Below, one piece after another: positions 1-11,602 of a DNA stretch of 64,000 nucleotides (its first letter is position 1; the number at the start of each line of letters is the position of its first letter). The notes under the pieces are model-generated. The model had not been told where the DNA came from. It saw only the letters and a program-made list of their open reading frames with translations, and ran no database searches. A program made the translations under genes and the position numbers. Source of the DNA: Benincasa hispida (lineage: Eukaryota > Streptophyta > Magnoliopsida > Cucurbitales > Cucurbitaceae); the NCBI RefSeq assembly GCF_009727055.1, contig NC_052350.1, positions 19,251,789-19,315,788 on the forward strand, written 5' to 3'.

Positions 1-1789
1 AAAATAATATGTTATTTTATTCGACGTTTAGTTTGCATTAACCCAATCCAAGAAACTAAGATTCAAGGTTATTTTATGTAACTTAAACATGTATGACCAA
101 GTAATAACCTAAATGGTCTGCAGTATATGGATAAGTTTCGATACCTTATCCTGGTGACACTATGGATACGACTCACTTTATAATTGTTACAATAGTTGTA
201 AAGTGTTACAAAACGATGTGATCCTAATCGTACATATGGAGTCATGCAAGTGACGGTATAGATACTAACATTTCACTAGGATGACCATAGGTGACTCGAC
301 ATTAATCCTAACTGAGTTGTGACCTCCTGACTATGAGGGCAATCCTTTTATTTGTATGGGTGAGAGTAGCCAGATTCGCAGACTCAATAAGCTTATCATT
401 TTGGGGACTTGTCTAAGTAGGGAGTTGGAAACACAGCTACACAAGATGGAATTCACTCATTCTCATCTTGAGGGTAAGTAGATGAATTGCTTCCTTGATA
501 GCTAACTTCGGATCTTGAACAATGAGGCCTTACTTTCTCACTGGCTTGAGAGGGATTAGTTTATAGTTGAACTACAAATTGTTTGTTCATTAGAGGGATC
601 GGCGATATTTAAGGAGTTAGATGTAACAATAGGGATAAAACGGTTGTTTGACCCAACTATAGTTACGAGCAATTCATGAAGGGTCGACTTACTGTTGATT
701 GGTTATATCTATGGACATAGAAGTATATATACATTGCGAAGCATGCAGTTGTGGATCTTTAGTGGTATGATCTACAGTTAATGAATGTTGATTAATTTAA
801 TTAAAGAGTTTAATTAATTAATCTCGTATCATTGGAGCTTCTTATCAGTAAGTTCATTAGGTCCTTTTGCTAGCTCACTAAAGATATAATAAGGAACAAT
901 TGTCTTTGGAATAATTTGAATTGTTCAAATTATTTAAGGGATTTAAGGGTATTAACTATACTAATGTGATTAAGATAAAGTATAATGATTATAAATATGC
1001 TTTATAATTAAAACTATATAATATGTGAAAAATAAATATTTGAATAACATTCAAATATTAATTATATGAATATGATTCTTATAAATACTATAGGTTACAA
1101 TTTAATATGAATAAAGTTCATATTAAAACTATAGATTATGAGAGAGTTATTCATTTGATTATGATTTAGATGCATGTTGAAGTAAATGTGTGACATTTAA
1201 TTGAATTTATAATTAATTAATGAGATTAATTAATTATCTTATTTATTATTTAATTTTATTATAAATTAATTAGATTAATTAATAATATTTATTTAATTAA
1301 AATTATATTTTATTTTAATTTAATAAATTAAATAATATTAAAAACTCCCCTACAGGTTGCAGGGGAGTAGTTGCTGGAGTGAGGGGAGTTATTCCCTTCA
1401 CGTTATTTTTGTTATAGACCTTTTATCCTGAGAGTTACAGAATTGCAAGGTAACAGAAAGAAATGGTAAAATCTCTCTCAAGAAATCCCATAATTTATCT
1501 TCCCTCTCCCAAAAACTCTAGAGAAATCCAACAATTTTATTCCTTGTCTAGTAAGATAACTGGTTGGTGGTGTCATGTTCCTCTTGTTGCTATTCATGCA
1601 AAGAAGTACTCGTGATCTCGAGGAGGGAAAAATACTTGAAGAGAAAGTTTATAAGGGTAAGTTTATTTTCTCTTCTCACTTTCTCCTCTATAGAAGTGAT
1701 AACATGTAGAAATACAAGTTATTGTAGCATTTTACTTAGAATAATGAGGGTAGATAAGCATATCATGCGTTAATAATGCTAGGAATTCA
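1..1789 (+). mobile_element. Partial long LTR (about 2-kb Copia-type family), plus orientation
   Basis: This stretch is collinear, in reverse orientation, with the LTR at 45249-46340 plus 48070-48901. Shared blocks include the AT-rich part at 1000-1320, the text around 800-870 and the GC-rich block 1348-1400. The first bases of the LTR lie outside the window. The end near 1789 matches the terminal TTCA of the related LTRs. No tRNA-Met primer-binding site follows, so this looks like a solo or truncated LTR. Divergence from the other copy is considerable, so the borders are approximate. Confidence 0.55.
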
Positions 1790-3250
1790 TGCTAAAAATG
1801 ATACTTGCGTTGAAGAGCACAAAAAAAAAAAAAAAATCCTGATGACTACATATCATGAGTTAACGTACGTTAAAGTGTATATTTTGAAGTTATTTCAGAA
1901 GTTGATCGCATGGTTGATCCTCTTAACGAAATGTTGATCGCATACCTCAGGATCTCTAATCTTGTTCTAGTGAATCTTCTACTACAACTTTAGAGTGATG
2001 ACCATGATAGCAGTGCTGACATCCTCACCTACCTTGTCAGGGATGGTGACTATCTAATATAGAATCCCCGAGGTCATCAGAGGGTGGCTCTATAAATAGA
2101 GCCTTGACATCAATGGAAAAATATTTGGGAACTCTACCTTAGGCAGAATCCTGTGGTCACAGAAGAAAGCACATTTTAAGAGTTTTCCTAAGAGTTCTTC
2201 ACTTTCATAGATCACCTTCAATTGACAACCGGAACTATGCTGAAGCAAGAGTCTGAGAGGACCTTCTTCACTTCACGCTACCATTCCATCACCGACAGCC
2301 TTGACTCACATCTGTTGGAAGCAAGAGATTGTTGAAAACTAGTCATCCATCTTTCTATCTTATCTCTGTTGTTGTATTATATTTTAGCTTAAGACATTAA
2401 TACATCTTGTAATCAACATATCTATATATATATTATCATGTCTACCGTCATTATCTTCCTTATCTTGACCATCATTTTCTCATTTACTATGTGTTGCTAA
2501 TCTTCATAGGGTTAAAGGAAAGTTAATGCTTTGAACTAAGTTGAACCTTTAGAGGTCAATCCTGTTTTCTTAGTGTATAATTATTTGAATATTTGCTTTT
2601 GATCACTCATTGAGTCAAACAACTATGACCAATTACCCGAGAGGGTAAGTACTTGTGGAACTCACTAAGCAACGTAAGAATTGTTTCTAGAGATAGATGC
2701 GTCATAGAGATATGGCAAATGTGGCTAGCCACAGAGAGGTGTGCGATAAACAGATAATGCGAGCCAGGATTTCGCTTAAAGCTAAACTTAGAGATGTGAC
2801 ATTGATTTTCCCTATACTCTACTTTTCCCATGCATTTCTATTAAGCGTTAAAGCTATTGTTTCCCTAAAGACTCTCATAATTATTCTTCATATGCTCACC
2901 GCCTGTTTATTTAGTTTAGTCACATTAGTTAATTCATCACATAGTAGTTAGTTGTATGCTTCTTACTTTCTTTATTTTAGTCATTTAGATTCCACCTCAA
3001 ACACATTACTTTATAACCGTCTTTAGCTGCAAGTCCTCAAGTTTGACCTCAGATCATCCCGAGAAACTTGTGATCTTGTTATACTTGGCAAGAGAACAAG
3101 AAAACTTATGATAGGAGCGCATGATCAACTACATTAACACACATTCAAATTAACGCATAACCATATTTAACGCATATAATCATCCCAAACAAGAAGCATG
3201 CCTTAGGGGTGAATGTTTAACCTATTGTACTGTATGTATTTTTCTATATT
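1790..3250. mobile_element. Probable LTR-derived sequence of a Gypsy-type element, unassigned
   Basis: No coding region is supported; short ORFs here have no recognisable domain. A strong TATA motif inside a short palindrome (CTCTATAAATAGAG, 2090-2103) and the C/T-rich text that follows look like the promoter and 5' transcribed part of an LTR. An A-run lies at about 1820-1835. The text around 3030-3120 resembles the end of Gypsy LTRs. I could not find a second copy in the window, so the call rests on general appearance. Confidence 0.3.
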
Positions 3251-3600
3251 TTGTTGTTTTCAAAATTGGATGTCAATGTCACGGTGTTCACACGTTTTCA
3301 TGAGGAATTCAATTTCTTCACTACCTTCATAGACAAAAGTCCATAACTCACTCAAGATTGAGATCAAGTTGTATGGTTATTCTATGAAATATTAATCTCT
3401 TCAGTCAATGGTGTTACAAAAAGAGATTAAATATAAAACGGTCCAGTATTATACAAACTCATTATATAGGATACCCCTACTTGCATGTCTTTACATAAAC
3501 AATTTGGATCAAATCAATTGTAGCAGTTACAAAATGAATCGTACCCAGAGTGTTACTAGGATAAGACATCCAACCTTAATCCATCTTCCAAAACACTAAA
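3251..3600 (-). mobile_element. Fragment of the same LTR family as 45249-48901
   Basis: The block matches the part of the LTR at about 48470-48700: the order of short phrases around ACTCACTCA, the CTTACACAAACTC-like phrase and the TACTAGGATAAG-like phrase is preserved. Only about 350 bases remain and both ends are lost. It is a relic with no coding capacity. Confidence 0.45.
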
Positions 3601-3719
3601 GGAAACTATAATCTCATCCCTTGTCAGAGAATAGCAAGGGGTCCTGTTGGTGGTGTTCCTGTATGTGAGAAATGTTCTTATAGGTCGTGATGCAATTTTT
3701 TTTAAAGTAAGACTGAACT

Positions 3720-4090
3720 TGTTGATGCAAAATTTGGGATAGGGGAAATGAACCTGACCCTCACATGACACCAATAGTTGAATTTGTAATTTAGGAAGAG
3801 AGACCCTGCTAAAAAAAAAAAAAAAAAAAAAAAAAAAACTTCGATGTCTAAGTCAGTAAAAGAATTAGAGAGTAGGAAAGAAGTTAGAAGTTTTAGTTAC
3901 CTCATCTGGAGCCATGATAGTCTATTTATAGGGGAATTTATCTAAGGTTTTATCTTAATCCTACTAGGGTTAGGATAAGAGTTTCCTAATCCCTAGCATG
4001 CTAGGATCAAATCTCATATTATCTTTTATTATTTTATATTATCTCATATTGTCTTGATTTATTTTATATTCGGCCAAATTCCACTCCTCA
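3720..4090 (-). mobile_element. Left LTR of a non-autonomous LTR retroelement (3' LTR on minus strand)
   Basis: This segment is repeated in the same orientation at 10690-11006. Both copies run from TGTTGATGCAAAATTTG to CCACTCCTCA, giving TG...CA ends. The left copy is longer because of a run of about 27 A at 3812-3838 and a short indel. On the minus strand the sequence next to this LTR (GTGGGGACTAATAT) can serve as a polypurine tract, which makes this the 3' LTR. The five bases GAACT before it recur at 11010-11014, three bases past the other LTR: a possible target duplication, not a clean one. Confidence 0.6.
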
Positions 4091-6243
4091 ATATTAGTCC
4101 CCACACATAAGTTTAGTTTTGAGGATCGACTACTTGCAAGTTGTGTGTGTTGATGCAAACTTAAGAGTATTGCTTTCACCTTCTACTACTTTCTACCTTG
4201 ATTATTGCTTTAAATTCTACGACATACCTTCCTTTAAAAGGCTTGATTTCGTCTTCGTAACGAACTTGGCCTTCCAAGATTGCCAAGGACTCTCTAGCCT
4301 TGCCTGGCATGTACAATTGAAATCTTTTTCCCAAAAAAAGTACAATTGAGTTCCTAGCACGCATCTATCAAAATTAAGCAGCGTTAGGCGACATATTTAC
4401 ACCGTACTTATCTTTTTTTTTTTTCCAATGAGCATAGGTGTACAAACTTGGCTTTTCGTCAATTAGGGATCATTCCCTTCTCTTGTGACATGCCTAATCG
4501 AGAGTGTTGATTAGATTGTCATTGTATCTAATCAGTTCCCTGGTTTTTATCCTCCTGCACTTAAGTGGAGTTAACCAACTTGTTTTTTTTTTTTTTTTTA
4601 TGGACTTCGAAAATGTCTTCAATTCAACCTGAGATGGTCCTCAAATTTTGGACTTTGAATTTGGTTAATTAATTGTAGAGTGACCAACCCCTAGTTTTTC
4701 TGCAAATATCCTTATTAAGAAAATTGTTTGAGTCCCAATTGGGTTCCTCATAACAATTTTCCCTTTTGGTGAATAATCAAATCCCCAACTTCTAGTTGTT
4801 GTAGAATATTTCATAATCTTCTGTATCCAAGTATTTTATTGTTTAAGAAATTATGTTGCTTCCAAAAGTATTTATAATGAATATTCTTTACGTATTTGAG
4901 TTAATCAATAATCTAGGATATACATGAAAAATGATTAGCGTAATATCAAAGTAAAACTTATTTCATGTCTTGCAATTTTGTATGAATTTTTGTAAATTGA
5001 TGCGTCAGAATTCAGCTCCAATTGAAATTTTGATCTTATTGCAATGAAGAATTCTGGATGATTTGTCATTGTCTTTGGTGTTTGAATCGTACGACCTCAA
5101 ATTTGTCAAGATAGAGTTAGGGGCATTGATTTTCACTTTCAAAATTTTCTTTCATGATGGCAAATTTTTTATAACCCCAGCTTTTGTCGGCACTCTTGAA
5201 CCAAGAGCAATCTTTTGAAATCCTACGGTTGAACTTTTATCGCACAATGTTATGTTCATGGTCAATCAATTAATCATCATTGTTAGTCAACTGATTGCCT
5301 TGGATACATATTTCCATCACTGTTGCAGAAAATTTCATCTTTTTTTTCCATGGAAACTCCAAATGTTGCAAATGTTTCATGGTAAACCTTTAATCCTACA
5401 TCATCCCTCTCTCTAAAAAGTTTTTTCCTCTATTTTGTTACCAATCTCAAAATCCACTTAATGAGAAAATCATGCCCATGGCTACTCCACTTGGAAGACT
5501 TGGAGCCCCACCACCAAGTCAAGATCTAAAAAAAAATGAAGTTGCCAAATTCACATCATAAGCATTGGTGGATTTCGCCTACCATTGAATCATGCCATTA
5601 CTCCATTGCCGGAAACATCGCCAGAATTAACCATAAGAAAATATCTTTAGTTGTCGCTGCTATATGGTGGTTGCTATAGGAGGAGTAATTTTCCGGCGAT
5701 GGGTTTTTGTATTTGATCGGGTTTGTCGTCCTCATCTTGTCGAAACCGCCATTCGAAACGCACGTTCATTGTTGCTGCTCACCGTTGAGGTTCAAAATTG
5801 TTGCCCGCTGCTTGCCGTTGCCACTGTTTGAAGACGCTACTCACCACCACCGCTCACCGTCACCGTTTAGAGCCACTCGCTTTTACCGCTCAGAGCATCA
5901 TCGTTCATAGCCATTTTTCACCACTTGCTCTTGTCGTTACAGATTTGCTCCTCACTGCCATTTACTTTCGCTCGCCACTACCGTCATCTGAGGCTGCCGC
6001 TCGCCTGCTCACCTCTCAGAACCGTCCAAGGTTGAAGCCACCACTACTGCTCAACAACTTCAATCAGAGTCGTTCGTTGTTGCTGCTTGTCGTCGTTCAT
6101 AAACGATTGTCGCCGCTACTGTCACTGCTCCCTGTCATTTGTAGCCGTTAGAGCCTATCATCCTCCTGACGCGTGAAAGAGAGAGAGAAAAAGAGATGAA
6201 CATTTTTTAGGGTTTTTACTTTTTGTTTTTATCCCTATTTTGT
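4091..6243 (-). mobile_element. Internal region of the non-autonomous LTR element
   Basis: About 2.1 kb between the left LTR and the MULE. No gag, protease, integrase or reverse-transcriptase motif is readable on either strand. The segment 5700-6170 is unusually GC-rich for this window and composed of CCACCGCTC-like trinucleotide-biased text, which creates open frames (117 aa at 5798-6151) that look like compositional artefacts. With 10295-10689 it gives an internal region of about 2.5 kb, so this is a non-autonomous element. Confidence 0.45.
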
Positions 6244-7023
6244 GAGAAATGGTCCAAAATAACCTTTTATAATTTTTACATTACAAAAATAACACGCTTT
6301 TTAAAAACTCGTCAAAAGAGTTTATCTAAGACCTTCTCAGGTGAGATTGACCCCAAGATTGAAATTTAAACATTAAGAATTCAAATGACCCAGTCTTGTG
6401 AAAGGACAAAAATACTTATGACTGAAAAACTCTTCATCTATACGCAAAAGCATTCTAGCTCTCACTTCGCCCGGGAGCTCCCTCACTGCTTTGAAATTTC
6501 ATTCATTTCCACGGTTATTTGCATCCTTAACACGGTTATTTGCACCTTTAAGCTTCGTCATCATAGAGGTATTTCACTATTTCTTTCGTTTAGTTTATAT
6601 TTTCATCTTAAATTAGCGTTTGTTAGGGTTTTAGAGTGTATTTGAGATATTTGAGAAATGTGAGTTGTATATTTTCGTTCTTTCAATATTTGTGTCTTTT
6701 TTTGTGTATCTTGTTTGTATTTAATGATTTTCTAGATACTTCATATTATCTTGCTTGAAATCCATTTTAATCTCGATCGAGATTTGATGAAGTGTGCCTG
6801 AGATTCATTGAATGTGTCCCGAGATTTGGATGATTGTTAAGTTATTAAGATCATTCTATATAAAATCTCGAGGTGCATGTGGCCCAACATCGAATCTACC
6901 TCTGCTATCATCGGTTCTGGTCATTGATCGAGTCCACATGATCCAAATGATCAACATTAACAGACGCTTTAGATATATCCACATCTTCCACATTAATGTT
7001 CACATCAGAATTCGTTGACATGT

Positions 7024-7278
7024 CTACATCATATATAAACTCATCATTAACAGTCGCCTCAGATATATCCACATATTTCTATTCAACAACCCATCTATAT
7101 CATCACCAAATTCTACCAGACATATATTATTATTCAATGGACTTAATGGTCGCACCTCATTCGAACCCACATTGTATTCGGGAATAAAATCAAGATGAGA
7201 TGGAAATAAGGGAACATTTTGAGCCATTTGAATTGGAAATGACGATACCGTACTTTTAGATTTATGGATTGTTAGGAT
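7024..7278 (-). pseudogene. MULE transposase fragment, part downstream of the solo LTR insertion
   Basis: This frame continues on the far side of the solo LTR from the fragment at 9376-9670 in the same orientation. It begins MAQNVPLFPSHLDF and has an acidic stretch (EFGDDIDG). I recognise no catalytic domain; the position and orientation make it the linker following the N-terminal domain of the transposase. It ends in a stop, and the DDE domain and zinc finger that should follow are absent before the left TIR. Confidence 0.45.
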
Positions 7279-9375
7279 TGAAGGATCTCATATCTAAGAG
7301 TTCCATGAGCGCATTCGGATCACTCTGATCTCACAGTGACCGAAATACAACAATATACATTCAACACATACAATTATGCAAACAAACATTAATTATCGGC
7401 ATGCTAAGACAAAGATATATAACAAGGGAGAGAGTTCCATACCAGTTGAAGACAGTCTTCACACTTCGGAACTCCAACGCAGCGGAACCCTCCAAGCGAT
7501 CTACCAACGCCCAGCGGAAACGTCAATAACAGCAGCACGAACAACTGCAAACCCACAACCGCAACGGGGACGACACCACTACTAAAGAGCCCCAGGTATT
7601 CTCGGAGTGAAAACCCAAAGGGTGGTCTTTGGTGAATTTGGTAGAAGAATGAGAAAACACAAATCGTGTAGGCGATAAGCAAGTGGGAGGGAAAATGACG
7701 CTATCGCATAGCAGAAGTGCTTGTTGTTTAGGAGGAGCTACACGATCGTGTAGCATTTACTGAACGATCATTTAGTAAAAACGACACACTATATGATTAT
7801 TTAGAGAAGTTATCTGATCGTGTAGGTGATAGTGTGCGATCGTTTAGGCGGAGAAGAGCTATCCTATAGTCTCTTAAAAACACTTAAGCGATCGTTCAAC
7901 AATTCTCCAACGCGCGCTCTCCCACAAATACTTTGGACGATTGACGGGGGATTCAAAATGAAAATCTTTTTCATTTTAACTCATCAGTTACAATAACCGA
8001 CGCTGCCCACTAACCCATGCCCAAACGTGAAATTTGGCTTAATTATCATATAATTAACCAATTAATTAATTTATTATAATCATATTATATTTTTATCCTA
8101 TAGTTTGATATCACATATCTACTATAATATTTTCTCCTCTACTTGATATAAATCATATTTATATTTAATTTTCTCCAAAATAATGTATCTCATATATTTA
8201 GCCAATTATATCATATATAATTAATCAGTCCAATTATATCATATATAATTGAAGTTCCTCTTGTCAATTTGAACATTTCAAATTAACCCAAATACTGGTT
8301 TTCGACTTTATCCAAACTACCTAGGGGACCTAATGGACCTATGGCTTGAAGCTCCAACGGTACGTGAATAGCTGACTAAATTCTTTAGCCACAAGATCCA
8401 CCATCCGTTAACTGTCAGACATTCCACTAAAGATCAACCGCTGAACTCTTCTTACCACAGATATATTTCTGTGTCCATCGGATATAACCAATCATGAGTA
8501 CGATGACCCTTCACAGATGCTCGTAAGTACAGCTGGGCCAAATTATCGTTATGCTCCTATAGTTACATCTCACTCTTTAAGTACCACTGAATCCTCTAAT
8601 GAACAATACAACATAGTCCAATTATGTGTGAACACCTTTCGGGACAAGAGAAGGTGTGTGGCGCCACATCGTTCAAGCCCCGGAATCAGCCCTTAAGGGA
8701 GCCATCTATCTACTTACCCCTGTCTCGGGGAAGGAGTGAATTCCATCTTATGTAGCTGAGTTCTCAGCTCCCAAATCAGACGAATCCCCAAAATGGTAGG
8801 TTTGAATCGACGACCTGGCCATTCGCACCCATACAAATCAAAGACGCCGCTCAGTGGCAGGAGTTCCATTTCACTCGGATTGAGGTCATGTTACCTATAG
8901 TCATCCTAGTGAAGTGAAGTCTCTATCATGAACAGTGTTATATAACGAGACGTTAACACTTCGTGGTCAGGTCTTATACAAACTCTTTGTATAGGACGCC
9001 CCTGCTCGTATGTCCCCAACACGAATGATCAGGATCAGACCATCTGTGACAAGTCACAACACTTGTGACCATTCCACAAAGCGGGACGCATCCGTAGCAT
9101 TACAAGGATAAGGTTTCCCTCTTATATCCATATACTACAGACCATTTTGGTTATACTCCAAGACATGATCCACTTGTATGTCACCACATACATGCTTGAG
9201 TCACATATAGATAACCAGGGATTTTATGTTTATTGGTTTATGGTAAAGCAAATAAAACAAGTAACTGAGCAAAAATACAAAATGCAAAGTAAGTATCATA
9301 TATTAACAACACAAGCGTTCGTACAAACTGTTTACAAATTATAGGACACGAGACTTTAGGGCATCAACCCCAACA
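7279..9375 (-). mobile_element. Solo LTR (2097 bp) of the Copia family seen at 34084-44265
   Basis: The LTR starts TGAAGGATCTCAT and ends CATCAACCCCAACA on the plus strand, the same ends and internal order as the LTRs at 34084-36098 and 42212-44265. It is flanked by AGGAT (7274-7278) and AGGGT (9376-9380), a 5-bp target duplication with one transition. No internal domain is present, so LTR-LTR recombination has removed it. It lies inside the MULE transposase frame and contains several CGATCG-type palindromes at about 7735-7900. Confidence 0.85.
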
Positions 9376-9670
9376 AGGGTAACTTCGACACCAAAAGAGC
9401 CATCCGAGACACATCATCATAGTTTAAGAAAAAATGAAAATCTTCTTGATTACTGATCACAAGGGCATATATATTTGGCCTAACATTGTACGAACACCTT
9501 ATTACCAAATCAAACTCAACTGAACTTATCCCACTAATTCTATATACTTCTCGTAAGAACTCCTCATTCGTTATTTTGACGTTTACAATCAACCCTTTCA
9601 ACTGCCCTCTTACATATTCTTTCTCATTCTCCTTACATTTGCCCTTGAAACAAATAAATATACGAGGCAT
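9376..9670 (-). pseudogene. MuDR-type transposase N-terminal domain fragment
   Basis: The frame starting at the methionine of MPRIFICFKGK encodes about 98 residues of the N-terminal region of plant MuDR transposases. It shows a KGLIVNV-like strand, EEFLREVYRISGI, an EFDLVIRCSYN segment, then a DFHFFLNYDD-like segment. In full transposases this precedes the DNA-binding and DDE domains. Here it is cut by the solo LTR directly after KLPL, and the continuation (7024-7278) ends early. The gene is doubly broken and cannot make an active enzyme. Confidence 0.65.
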
Positions 9671-10294
9671 CCTGACAAAATTCATACAAATGTACAAAAA
9701 AAAAATTACTAAAATCATACAAAATCTGGGGGAGAATACGTAATCTCAGTGAAAAAATATCAATATCTCGCCTGAGAGTTCAAACCTTAATCAAAATCTC
9801 GGGGTAAATATAATAAATCTGGGGCAAGATGGGTGAATTTTCACTAAGATTACATAAACGACAATGCTAACAATAATGATTGGGTTTAACAACATGCAAA
9901 TAACAATTCAAACACATTTATAAAAGACAATATCAATATATATACCTTGTTTTTCTTATCTTTTGCAAGAGATGGGCTGTGAGAGTTTCAAGACTTCATA
10001 ACACTTGGAAAATGTTTTTAGAATCAAATTTGTAGAGCAAGCCAATCGTTAGGTTTCTCAAACAATGATATTATAATAATATAATAATATTATTATTAAG
10101 AGCTTATTCGTAAAACTACTTTTCGATTAAATGATTACGTACACGTGGGTGATTTATTTTAATATCAAATTTTTAACTCAATCTCGGGGTCGATCTCGTT
10201 CGAGAAGCTCGAGATAAGCTTTTTTGACGAATTTTCAAAAAGCGTGCTACTTTTGTAATATAAAAATTATAAGGGTTATTTTGGACAATTTCTC

Positions 10295-10689
10295 TTATTT
10301 TCTCCTTTTCCCTTTTCTCTTTTTCCCTCTCTTTTTATGTTTTCTCTCTCTCTCTTAAATAAATCAAGCCCCCAATCTTCATAAAGTCTTTTTATTTACT
10401 ATAATACCAATTTTCTTCTTTGAGTTGAGACATAAGGAACTAATTCACCAATGTCCTTTGATTTTTGTCATGAGGATCTAATTCACCCATGAGTTCTTTT
10501 GATTTTGATTATAGGATCTAATTCATCCACGACTTCCTTTGATTTTGGTCATAGGAATCTGATTTGCCCATGGATTCTTTTATAACTCCTTCCTTGTTGA
10601 GACTAGGTCACTATAGCTTTGAGTTTTCTAAATTTTGTAAAGATTCTCAACTTTGAATTGGTAGATCAATCTCGTTCATGGTGCCAAAC
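10295..10689 (-). repeat. Minisatellite inside the LTR-element leader (about 3.7 copies of a 40-bp unit)
   Basis: From about 10436 to 10581 a unit of about 40 bases recurs: GGATCTAATTCACCCATG, then a GATTTTG phrase and a CATA end. The three full copies differ by a few substitutions and the last copy is partial. The rest of the interval is C/T-rich next to the MULE. Immediately before the right LTR, 10678-10689 reads on the minus strand as TTTGGCACCAT, the position and flavour of a primer-binding site. Confidence 0.6.
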
Positions 10690-11006
10690 TGTTGATGCAA
10701 AATTTGGGGTAGGGAAAACACACTTAGCCCTCACATGACACCAACAGTTAAGTTTGTAATTTGGGGAAGAGAGGACCTGCAAAACAAGGAATAATGGTTC
10801 CTATGCCTAAGTCAGTAAGAGAGTTGGAAAGTATAGAAGAAGTCAGAAATTTTAGTTACCTCATACAATTTATGATCTATTTATAGGGGATTTGATCTAG
10901 GATTTTATCTTAATCGTTAGGATCAAATTTCATATTATCTTTTATTAGTTTATATTATCTCATATTATCTTGATTTATTTTATATTAGACCAAAACCCAC
11001 TCCTCA
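10690..11006 (-). mobile_element. Right LTR of the non-autonomous LTR element (5' LTR on minus strand)
   Basis: This is a direct repeat of 3720-4090, similar almost throughout apart from the A-run and a short deletion in the middle. The ends are TGTTGATGC and CCACTCCTCA. The pair encloses the MULE and its nested solo LTR. The two copies differ at many sites, so the insertion is old. Confidence 0.6.
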
Positions 11007-11070
11007 AGAGAACTAAATTAGGAATTAACCAAAAAGAAAAACTTTTTATTTATTTTGTTTAATTTTCTTT

Positions 11071-11593
11071 TAAAAAAAAGGTTAAAAAATACTTTTGGTC
11101 CTTAAACTTTCGTAAAAGTAATAATTTAGTTCATAAACTTTAGTTTGTAACGATTTGGCCCTATATTTTCAATTTTGCAACAATTTAGTTTCTAAACTTT
11201 GGTATGTAATATTTTGATCCTTATACTTTTAATTTTTTTTTTAATAATTTAGTCCCCAACATAAACAAATTTATCAAAATTAGATGTCAATTTTTATTAT
11301 TTTATGATGTAGATTTTATATTTTATAAAAATATTGAGTCTCTAAATTAATTAATCAGTTTATTTGTAAAAGAAATGTCATTAAATCTTAACCCTAATTT
11401 CTACCATAGGGACTAAATTTTTACAAATTTTAAAGTACAATGTCCAAATTATTACATAATAAAGTTTAGGAACTAAATTATTACGAAATTAAAAGCTCAA
11501 GAACTAAATTGTTATAAACCAAATTTCAGAGACTAATTTTTTACTTTTACGAATGTTTAGGGACTAACAGTGGTTATTAACCTTTTTATAAAT
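11071..11593. mobile_element. Fold-back MITE of MULE type with perfect 9-bp target duplication
   Basis: The ends are inverted copies: TAAAAAAAAGGTTAA at the left and the complement of TTAACCTTTTTATAAAT at the right. The arms extend inward through repeated phrases such as GGTCCTTAAACTTT and AGTTTAGGAACTAAA. The flanks are ATTTTCTTT at 11062-11070 and ATTTTCTTT at 11594-11602, an exact 9-bp duplication. There is no coding capacity. The element at 62119-62712 has the same design, so the family has at least two members here. Confidence 0.75.
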
Positions 11594-11602
11594 ATTTTCT
11601 TT

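Larger units (their letters stand above)
6244..10294 (-). mobile_element. MULE (Mutator-like) DNA transposon with long TIRs, interrupted by a solo LTR
   Basis: The left end from 6244 (GAGAAATGGTCCAAAATAAC) is matched, reverse complemented, by the right end up to 10294 (GAGAAATTGTCCAAAATAAC). Similarity continues for about 90 bases, including CACGCTTTTT and a GTCAAAA stretch. The nine flanking bases are CTATTTTGT on the left and TTATTTTCT on the right, 7 of 9 matching, as expected for a 9-bp MULE duplication. Between the TIRs lie a transposase N-terminal fragment (9376-9670) and the solo LTR 7279-9375. Without the LTR the element is about 1.95 kb, too short for a full transposase, so it is a deletion derivative. 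Confidence 0.8.

Noticed and set aside
5798..6151. 117-aa open frame with Leu/Ala/His-rich sequence
   Set aside because: It lies in trinucleotide-biased GC-rich text inside a non-autonomous LTR element; no domain, no splice context, no similar copy.
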